Shown here: positions 31,278 to 37,270 of the stretch, piece by piece | How positions within the stretch are numbered: position 1 is the stretch's first letter | Layout: the number at the start of each line of letters is the position of its first letter | Assembly (NCBI GenBank): GCA_030696045.1 | Contig: JAUYNO010000026.1 | Coordinates: 1 to 37,270 of the forward strand | DNA: 37,270 bases | DNA from: Stagnimonas sp. | Lineage (GTDB): Bacteria > Pseudomonadota > Gammaproteobacteria > Nevskiales > Nevskiaceae | Reading direction: 5' to 3' | The notes under the pieces: generated by a model | What the model was told of the DNA's origin: nothing | Seen by the model: the letters and a program-made list of their open reading frames with translations, nothing else | The model's database searches: none | Program-made: the position numbers and the translations under genes

Positions 31278-32792
31278 TCAGGCCGCCAGTTGCCGTGGTT
31301 CCTTGACCGGCAGCGGGTCCGCCGCGACGCGGCCGTAGAGGTCGTCGAAGCGCACGATATCGTCCTCGCCCAGGTAGGCACCCGACTGCACCTCGATCAG
31401 CTCCAGCTGCACCTTGCCCGGATTCTCCAGCCGGTGGGTGCGCCCCAGCGGAATGTAGGTCGACTCGTTCTCGCTGAGCAGGAAGACCTGGTCGCCGATC
31501 TTCACCCGCGCCGTGCCCTTGACCACGATCCAGTGCTCGGCGCGGTGGTGGTGCATCTGCAGCGACAGCTTCTCGCCCGGCTTCACGCAGATGCGCTTCA
31601 CCTGAAAGCGCTCGCCCTGGGCCACCGTTTCATAGAAACCCCAGGGCCGGTACATGCGCGAACGGCTCAGCGCCTCGGGCCGGCGCTCGCGCCGTAGCCG
31701 CTGCACCACGCCCTTCACGTCCTGCACGCGGTTCTTGTGGGCGACCAGGATGGCGTCGTCGGTCTCCACCACGACATGGTCCTCGACGCCGACCAGGGCC
31801 ACCAGGCGCTGGCTGGCGTGCACCAGGTTGCCCCAGCTGTCCTCGGTCAGCACGTCACCCTGCAGGCGGTTGTCGCAGTCGTCGCTGGCCGGCAGTTTGG
31901 CGAGAAAGTTCCAGCTGCCGACGTCGTCCCATCCGACATCGAGGGGCACCACCGCCAGGGCATCGGATTTCTCCATCACCGCGTAGTCGATGGACTCGTT
32001 GCGGCAGTTGCGGAAGGCGACGGCATCCAGACGCAGGAACTGCCCGTCGCGCTCGCCCTGCGCCACGGCTGCCGCCGCGTGCTCGCACAGCTCCGGCTCC
32101 AGGCGCCGCAGCTCGCTGAGCAGGCGGTCGGCACGGAACATGAACAGGCCGCCGTTCCAGTAGTAGCGACCGCTGTTGATGTAGTCCTGCGCGGTTTCCA
32201 GATTCGGCTTCTCGACGAAGGCATCGACCTCGGCGGCCTTTACCTCGCCGGCCAGCGGCGCGCCGATGCGGATGTAGCCGAACCCGGTTTCCGGGCGCGT
32301 CGGCGCGATGCCGAAGATGACGATCCGCCCCAGGGCGGCCAGTTGCGCGCCGGCCTGGGCGGCCGCGACGAAGCCCGCCGGGTCGCCGATGCTGTGGTCG
32401 GCGGACATCAGGAACACGGCGGCCTCCGCCCCGTATTCCCGTGCGACGTACTGGGCCGCTACCGCCGCCGCCGGCGCGGTATTGCGCCCTTCGGGCTCCA
32501 GCAGGATGGTGGCCTGGTCGATGCCGATCTCGCGCAGCTGTTCGCTGATGAGAAAGCGATGGGCCTCGGCGCCGATGATCACCGGCGCGACCGCATTGCT
32601 GATCGCCACGGCGGTCAGCACCGTGTCCTGCAGCAGGCTGCGCTCGCCCAGCAAGGACAGGAACTGCTTGGGATAGGACTCCCGCGACAGTGGCCAGAGC
32701 CGGGTGCCGTTGCCGCCGGCCATGATGACGGGGACCACGGTGGGGCTGGCGCTGAGGCTGGTCTTCATCAACAGGGGGATGGTGCTGTCCAT
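31278..32792 (-). CDS. algA: Mannose-1-phosphate guanylyltransferase / mannose-6-phosphate isomerase
   Basis: A 504-residue bifunctional enzyme. The N-terminal nucleotidyltransferase carries MAGGNGTRLWPLSRESYPKQ (24-43), LEPEGRNTAPA and FVEKP. The C-terminal cupin (phosphomannose isomerase, from about 360) has MYRPWGFYETV and metal-binding QMHHHRAEHWIVVKG. It makes mannose-6-P and GDP-mannose, the precursor of alginate (via AlgD). Length and domain order match AlgA/PslB/WbpW; the alginate context favours algA. The ATG at 32792 has GGAG at good spacing. It is the last gene of the minus-strand alginate operon, 13 bp after algL. Confidence 0.92.
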   Translation of the reverse strand: MDSTIPLLMKTSLSASPTVVPVIMAGGNGTRLWPLSRESYPKQFLSLLGERSLLQDTVLTAVAISNAVAPVIIGAEAHRFLISEQLREIGIDQATILLEPEGRNTAPAAAVAAQYVAREYGAEAAVFLMSADHSIGDPAGFVAAAQAGAQLAALGRIVIFGIAPTRPETGFGYIRIGAPLAGEVKAAEVDAFVEKPNLETAQDYINSGRYYWNGGLFMFRADRLLSELRRLEPELCEHAAAAVAQGERDGQFLRLDAVAFRNCRNESIDYAVMEKSDALAVVPLDVGWDDVGSWNFLAKLPASDDCDNRLQGDVLTEDSWGNLVHASQRLVALVGVEDHVVVETDDAILVAHKNRVQDVKGVVQRLRRERRPEALSRSRMYRPWGFYETVAQGERFQVKRICVKPGEKLSLQMHHHRAEHWIVVKGTARVKIGDQVFLLSENESTYIPLGRTHRLENPGKVQLELIEVQSGAYLGEDDIVRFDDLYGRVAADPLPVKEPRQLAA

Positions 32793-32805
32793 GGCGAATC
32801 TCCGG

Positions 32806-33996
32806 TTACGAGAGGGGCGGTCGGGGCCTGATGTGGCGGGCGGCAAGCCGGGGCGGTCCGCCGTCGGCGGCGCGGCGCTCGCTCAGATGGATGCGGTAAC
32901 CGGAGTCGAACAGCTCGGTCAGGTTGCCGCCCAGGCGATAGGTCTTCAGCGGTCGCATCAGCTGCATGCGGGCGCTGGTCGTGGCGTCGCAGCGGCTGAG
33001 CCAGCAATAGGGCTCCAGCCAGGCGAACTTCGAAGGCTCGTTCAGATCGCTGAGGTTCTGCGCGTGGCCGGCACGGCGCGCGAAGCTGTCGGGATCATCG
33101 ACCCCCAGGAGCACCCGCGTGGCCAGGCGCTGCAGCGCGCCATGCCCCTCGGGCATCAGCTCGGTACCGTTGGCGTGGGCGAAGGCGGCGATCATCACCA
33201 GCGGGCCCAGCGAGTAGTTGTGGTAGGCCAGCGCCCGGGTGTCGCGCGCCAGTTCGTTGGCGAGATAGCCCTGGGCATCGACCTGGCTGGCGGCGCGCCG
33301 GTATTGCGCCACCGCCCAGTCGAAATAGTCGCGTCGGTCGAGCGCGACGCCGCTCGCCATCACCGCCCAGGCGGCCCAGTATTCGTGGTTGTTGAACTTG
33401 TCCTCCGGCTGGCCGGACCAGTCCTCGATGACGATGGCGGTCAGGCGGTCGAACCAGGCCTCGATGCGCCGCGCCTGCTCGCTGTACTGCTCCAGCGGCC
33501 GGCTCACCGAGAACTTCAGCCGCAGCCAGGCCGCGGTGTAGCTGGCCAGCGCCCATTTGCGCACCGCGCGGCCGGTGTGGTCGGTGGTGCGCGACTGCAG
33601 GGCGCCGGCCTGGGCCCAGCCATCGAGCAGGTTCAGCGCGCATTGCAGGCTGGGTTCCTGCCCGCTCCGCAGCCAGGACTCCACCGAGGCGCTGACTTCT
33701 TTCTCCAGCGAGTTGATGCGCGCGGTCTTGTCCTTGTAGACGGCGTAGGCCTTTTCGTTGAGGTCGTCGCGCGCCTTGTCGGAGCCCTCGTACTTGCTCG
33801 GAAACTCCAGGCTCTCGGTGTAGGGCTTGGGCATGGCCACGCACTCGCGTGCCTTCTTGCCGCTCGGCTCGGCAGCGGCGAAAAAGCCGGGTGGTGGCAC
33901 CAGGCCGCTGTCGCCACCCATGCAGGCCTGGCTGGTCAGGGCGGTGACGGCGATCAGCGCCAGTCGCGCGAAACTCAACATGGAGCGGTGGATCAT
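32806..33996 (-). CDS. algL: Alginate lyase AlgL
   Basis: A 396-residue exported PL5-type alginate lyase. KFNNHEYWAAWAVMASG contains Asn203-His204, and RDTRALAYHNYSLGPL contains Arg251 and Tyr258, aligning with the Asn-His, Arg and Tyr catalytic residues of Pseudomonas AlgL. After the signal peptide, LVPPPGFFAAAEP matches the mature AlgL start. Within alginate export AlgL clears polymer from the periplasm. The signal reads LTSQAC-MGGDSG: a cysteine sits where the cleavage site would be, so it may be a lipoprotein although the lipobox is not canonical. The ATG at 33996 has GGAGAAGCC upstream. It lies between algX (19 bp) and algA (13 bp). Confidence 0.92.
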   Translation of the reverse strand: MIHRSMLSFARLALIAVTALTSQACMGGDSGLVPPPGFFAAAEPSGKKARECVAMPKPYTESLEFPSKYEGSDKARDDLNEKAYAVYKDKTARINSLEKEVSASVESWLRSGQEPSLQCALNLLDGWAQAGALQSRTTDHTGRAVRKWALASYTAAWLRLKFSVSRPLEQYSEQARRIEAWFDRLTAIVIEDWSGQPEDKFNNHEYWAAWAVMASGVALDRRDYFDWAVAQYRRAASQVDAQGYLANELARDTRALAYHNYSLGPLVMIAAFAHANGTELMPEGHGALQRLATRVLLGVDDPDSFARRAGHAQNLSDLNEPSKFAWLEPYCWLSRCDATTSARMQLMRPLKTYRLGGNLTELFDSGYRIHLSERRAADGGPPRLAARHIRPRPPLS

Positions 33997-34015
33997 GGCT
34001 TCTCCTTGATGGCGT

Positions 34016-35446
34016 TCAGGGCCACGCGGCCAGCGCGGCGACGCGTCGCGATTCGGGGCGGGCATCGTCACGGCGGCAGAGCTGGGCCTTGACGCTGCCA
34101 CCGGCCGGCACGCCTTCCGGGGCTTCGAGGTCGAGCGAGAGGAAGGTGCGCTGGCCGTAGTCGCCATCGCTGCGCAGCTCCACCACGAAGCGGCCCTGGG
34201 CCTCGACGCGTGGCGAGTTTTCGAGGCTGATGTGGTCCTTGCTGCCGTCGGCGTACCAGACCGTGCCCTTGAGCTTCTCCACCGCCGGGTCGTCGAAGCG
34301 GATGTCGAGCTGGTAGTCGCGGCCGACCAGGTCGCGCACCTGGCCGCCGCCGTTGAACAGCGCCTCGGTGCGGGCGCCCTTCAGGCTCACTGTCCGCGAC
34401 AGCACCGGCGCCCGGCCGGCGCAGCCATTGCCGATCAGCGGCAGCACGCGCCGGTAGAAGTCGCGCTCGGAGAGGTTGTGGTAGGTCTGCAGCTCCCAGA
34501 TCAGGATCTTCGGCGGCGATTTCTGGAAGGCCTCGCTGGGCAGGTAGCGGAACAGCGGGCCGTCGAAACCGCCGCCGGCCAGCGACTCGTTGAGCACCTC
34601 GACGCCGAGGTACTCGGACAGGAAGCCGGCGAAGTTGTAGGCGCTGTCGCTGTTGCTGGTGCCGACCAGGGTGATCTCCGGCGCGCGGTCCTCGCCGAAC
34701 AGATCGCCGCCCTCGGCGGCGCCGGTGCTGTAGCGGTCGACGTACTGGTCGGGGTAGCCGAAGCCGCAGAGCTGGCTCGCCGCCTTCTGCAGGGTGCCGC
34801 GCTTGGCGAGCACGCCGATGCGGCTGGTGCTGAAGGACTTGCGCGCCAGCCGCGGGTACACCGGCATGCGCTTGATCTCGGCGGCGGTCAGCTGGGCGGT
34901 GCGGCGCGCGCCTTCGGGCGTCCAGTGGTGGTCGCCGCGAAAGAAGTAGGGCGGCGCGGTGCCTGGCGACTCGAACAGCTGGTCGAAGGCCGGGACCACG
35001 ACGCCGGCCTTGCGGAAGCGCTCCAGCGTCATCGCGTAGCTGGTGCGCGCCAGGCCCTGGTGGTAGCGCCGGCGGACCTCGGGCGGCAACTGGTCGGCAT
35101 GCATCAGGCCCCGGGTGGGCTGGTAGACCATCACCAGCTCGGTGCCGCGCCGGCGCAGCGCATCGCGGAAGCGCCGCAGGCCGGCATAGCCCTCGGCATC
35201 GGGCCCGAATACCTCGCGCAGATCGTCGTCGCTGCGGAACAGCCAGCCGTCGCGGCCTTCCACCAGGGTCGCGAAGCCTTCCAGGAAGCCGGTGTTGTAA
35301 AGGCTGCGGTTGCTGGCCGCCGGGCACAGCTGGCAGCAGGTCTCGACCCGGTAGCGGGGCTCGGTGACGCTGGCTGGCGCCGGCGCCGGATCGGCGCTGG
35401 CGCTGCGCACGGCGAGCAGCGACAGGAGCAGGAGCAGGGCGCGCAT
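34016..35446 (-). CDS. algX: Alginate O-acetyltransferase AlgX
   Basis: A 476-residue periplasmic protein with a signal peptide (LLLLLSLLAVRSASA), an SGNH-like acetyltransferase domain and a C-terminal carbohydrate-binding-like beta domain (from about 340). The catalytic pattern is visible: GDHHWTPEGA (Asp172, His174) and VGTSNSDSAYN (Ser264), matching the Asp-His/Ser triad of P. aeruginosa AlgX. CCQLC near residue 37 and later cysteines agree with the family's disulfides. AlgX transfers acetyl groups to alginate at the export complex. The start at 35446 is followed directly by the signal peptide. It lies after algF with 16 bp between them. Confidence 0.92.
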   Translation of the reverse strand: MRALLLLLSLLAVRSASADPAPAPASVTEPRYRVETCCQLCPAASNRSLYNTGFLEGFATLVEGRDGWLFRSDDDLREVFGPDAEGYAGLRRFRDALRRRGTELVMVYQPTRGLMHADQLPPEVRRRYHQGLARTSYAMTLERFRKAGVVVPAFDQLFESPGTAPPYFFRGDHHWTPEGARRTAQLTAAEIKRMPVYPRLARKSFSTSRIGVLAKRGTLQKAASQLCGFGYPDQYVDRYSTGAAEGGDLFGEDRAPEITLVGTSNSDSAYNFAGFLSEYLGVEVLNESLAGGGFDGPLFRYLPSEAFQKSPPKILIWELQTYHNLSERDFYRRVLPLIGNGCAGRAPVLSRTVSLKGARTEALFNGGGQVRDLVGRDYQLDIRFDDPAVEKLKGTVWYADGSKDHISLENSPRVEAQGRFVVELRSDGDYGQRTFLSLDLEAPEGVPAGGSVKAQLCRRDDARPESRRVAALAAWP

Positions 35447-35462
35447 GAGGATCGCCGGCGGC

Positions 35463-36134
35463 TCAGTTGACCACCCAGGTCAGCTGCGGCGCGCTGGCCG
35501 GGCCGGTGGCGAACAGGCTGTAGGCGCGACCGCGTTCCAGGCCCATGGGCCGGGCGTCGGCGACCTTGCTGCTGCCGTCGTAGACCGCGAGCTGGGCCCG
35601 GATCGCGTTGACCTCGCGCGCGCCGTAGCTGGCCGGCTGGACGCCATCGACCACGGCGGCCGAACCGTCGGCGGTCTTCAGGCCCAGGGCCTTGCCGTCG
35701 GTGAGGTTGTAGAACAGCACCAGGGCCTTCAGGCGGTTGCCGTGGCGGGCGTTGTCGAGCACGGTGAAACCGCGCGGCTCGCGCACCACGGTGTAGTAGC
35801 GGCCACTGACCAGGCTCAGGCTCAGGCTGGCGCCACCGGCGCTGAGATCGGGACTGCCGGCGGGCAGGAACACGAAGTCGCTGGCGGCCTGCGGCGCCAG
35901 CTCGTCGAGCGTCTGATCGCCAACGCGTATGCCTTCGAGCGTCTGCGGCGTGGCATTGAAGACCCGCACGAAGGCCGAGCCGGGTGGTGCGGCGGCGCCG
36001 TACAGGCCCTCGTCGCCGCCGGCCCGCAGCCGCGACGACCAGGAGGCGAGCAGCAGGATCAGCAGGCCGACCATGACGGGCAGACGCCGCTTGAACGGGT
36101 GCGAGCGATGGGCGCGCATAGGAAGTTGGGTCAT
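35463..36134 (-). CDS. algF: Alginate O-acetylation protein AlgF
   Basis: A 223-residue exported protein with a membrane/signal helix (LPVMVGLLILLLASWSSRL). After it comes GDEGLYGAAAPPGSAFVRVFN, the typical AlgF mature start, followed by beta-rich sequence (SGRYYTVVREP; YNLTDGKALGLKTADG). AlgF works with AlgI, AlgJ and AlgX in acetylating alginate in the periplasm. The ATG at 36134 has GAGGAGCC upstream and overlaps the algJ stop by 4 bp, so the genes are coupled. The N-terminus before the helix is unusually long and basic. Confidence 0.88.
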   Translation of the reverse strand: MTQLPMRAHRSHPFKRRLPVMVGLLILLLASWSSRLRAGGDEGLYGAAAPPGSAFVRVFNATPQTLEGIRVGDQTLDELAPQAASDFVFLPAGSPDLSAGGASLSLSLVSGRYYTVVREPRGFTVLDNARHGNRLKALVLFYNLTDGKALGLKTADGSAAVVDGVQPASYGAREVNAIRAQLAVYDGSSKVADARPMGLERGRAYSLFATGPASAPQLTWVVN

Positions 36135-37270
36135 GTCGGGCTCCTCGGGCTTGGGGGTTGGGGTGCAGGGCGGCCGAGCGCCGTCGGCAGGCCCTGCCCC
36201 CGCAGGTCCACCGGTCTGGGCAGATAGCGCTCCGGGATTTCCCAGATCAGCAACCGGGGTGGCTGCTGCCGGGCCTCGGGATCGTCGAGGTAGTCGAGCA
36301 TGGGCTGGAACGGGCCGCGGCCATCGACGGCGTAGCTGACGATGTCCTCGCCGAAAGCCTCCTGCAGCGCGCCGACGAAATTCCAGCGCCGGTCGGCGCT
36401 GTAGCTGGTGCCGACCAGGACGATCTCCGGCGCCGCCGTCTCGTCGAGCAGGCCGGCGCTGGCACCGGCGCCGACGCGCTCGGTGCGCCGCTGCTCGTAG
36501 GCCTCGACGGCCGGCAGCCAGGACTCGAAATGCGGCGCCAGCGGCAGGAAGCGGAACAGATCGCCCTCGTGCGCCGCCGCCGGGTTGTCGATCAGCGTGC
36601 GGTACTGGCCGGCGGCATCGGCCCTGGCCAGCCGGCGCGCGCGGGCAACCATGGCCATGGCCTGGGCGGCGCAGTCGGCGCCGCGCGGCGTCCAGTGGGT
36701 ATCGGTGCGCAGGAACACCTCACCCTGCGCCCGGCAGCGCTCCAGGCTGCCCAGCAGATTGGGCGCGGGAATGCCCTGGCGATCGAGCTCGTCCAGCAGG
36801 CGCTCGTAGAGCCGCGCGCGAATCGCCGCCGGCCGGCGGCCACCCGGGTCGAGCTGCTCGCCGTACAGCCGCAGCTTGGCCGGCACCGGCGCCACCAGCA
36901 GCACCACGCCACGGGCGGCGAGCCGCTGGTGCACCCAGTCGATCAGGGCGAGATGGCGTTCGACCTCGGCCTCGGCATCCGGGTAGGTGTCGAATTCCTC
37001 GGCGCTGAACAGCCAGCCCTCGCGGCCGATCACCAGGTCGTGGCGACCCTCGTTGAACAGCCGGTATTCGAGCGCGGCCCAGAGGTTGGTGCCGAAGTCC
37101 CGGGTCGGAAAGGCCTGGTCGTAGTGACGCTCGAAGTCCCTCGCCGCGCCGCCCTGCAGCCAGTCGCCCGCCTGCACCGGCGGGCTGGGCAACTCGACAC
37201 GGAGCAGCGCGCCGGCCCCCAGGGCCAGGATCACCAGGCCGAATACCAGGGTCTGCAATCGGGTGAGCGT
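36131..37270 (-). CDS. algJ: Alginate O-acetyltransferase AlgJ (partial, runs off the window)
   Basis: An open frame reaching the window edge. From the TTG at 37258, 375 residues are visible, starting with a signal/anchor helix (LVFGLVILALGAGALL). No stop occurs upstream before the edge, so the true start is probably outside. The SGNH-like acetyltransferase motifs RTDTHWTPRGA (Asp186, His188 counted from the TTG) and VGTSYSADRRWNF (Ser285) match the AlgJ triad of Pseudomonas. AlgJ helps transfer acetyl groups to alginate together with AlgI and AlgF. Its stop overlaps the algF start by 4 bp. algI and the polymerase/export genes, if present, would lie beyond the right edge. Confidence 0.9.
   Translation of the reverse strand, partial: TLTRLQTLVFGLVILALGAGALLRVELPSPPVQAGDWLQGGAARDFERHYDQAFPTRDFGTNLWAALEYRLFNEGRHDLVIGREGWLFSAEEFDTYPDAEAEVERHLALIDWVHQRLAARGVVLLVAPVPAKLRLYGEQLDPGGRRPAAIRARLYERLLDELDRQGIPAPNLLGSLERCRAQGEVFLRTDTHWTPRGADCAAQAMAMVARARRLARADAAGQYRTLIDNPAAAHEGDLFRFLPLAPHFESWLPAVEAYEQRRTERVGAGASAGLLDETAAPEIVLVGTSYSADRRWNFVGALQEAFGEDIVSYAVDGRGPFQPMLDYLDDPEARQQPPRLLIWEIPERYLPRPVDLRGQGLPTALGRPAPQPPSPRSPT

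Noticed and set aside
1..37270. CRISPR array, tRNA, rRNA, insertion sequence or prophage
   Set aside because: No regularly spaced direct repeats, no cloverleaf-like or rRNA sequence recognised by eye, and no transposase, integrase or phage gene among the frames.

Overview
This 37.3 kb window comes from a very GC-rich genome. Its content fits a Gammaproteobacterium of the Nevskiales/Xanthomonadales type: a DUF1302/DUF1329 outer-membrane pair, dispersed CCCTCTCCC-type palindromes, a Pseudomonas-like alginate gene set, and many translationally coupled operons with GTG starts. The taxon is inferred from gene content, not from a marker gene. No rRNA, tRNA, CRISPR array, transposase or phage gene was seen, and no gene-free stretch exceeds about 300 bases. 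Left region (58-12000): a divergent DUF1329 / DUF1302 pair is followed by a leftward operon of a Ure2p/YghU-like glutathione S-transferase (GST), three long GST-fold paralogues and a LysE-type exporter. A two-domain kappa-GST/HCCA-isomerase-like protein is divergent from that operon. An AT-richer pocket holds an orphan HEPN-like gene, and beyond it lies a fourth long GST. Middle region (12092-24426): an LVIVD-repeat lipoprotein and a short-chain dehydrogenase lead into two copies of a three-gene module consisting of a PpiC-like parvulin, a HupE/UreJ-like membrane protein and an exported DUF3604 (PHP-like) protein. Copy A (14518-18699) is collinear on the minus strand. In copy B (18890-23311) the DUF3604 gene is divergent from parvulin-HupE, and a metallo-beta-lactamase-fold gene follows. 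Right-middle region (24573-31244): a coupled operon of an Lgt paralogue, a lipoprotein and a PAP2-like membrane protein; a convergent large lipoprotein; an LMW-PTP-like gene; two small membrane proteins; a single-domain globin; and a short hypothetical. Right edge (31278-37270): a minus-strand alginate operon in the order algJ-algF-algX-algL-algA, with algJ running off the window. Two observations connect the loci. First, perfect or near-perfect 15-bp palindromes of the form TTTACA-N3-TGTAAA lie in three divergent promoter regions (DUF1329/DUF1302, GST/isomerase, DUF3604/parvulin), which suggests one regulon under one (probably TetR-like) repressor not encoded here. Second, palindromic repeats of one family sit in-frame in the 5' coding region of both hupE-like genes, at or just before the signal peptide. 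The duplicated parvulin-HupE-DUF3604 module, partly sharing this operator, is the best candidate for an undescribed system. All reading was by eye; no database search or computation was run.
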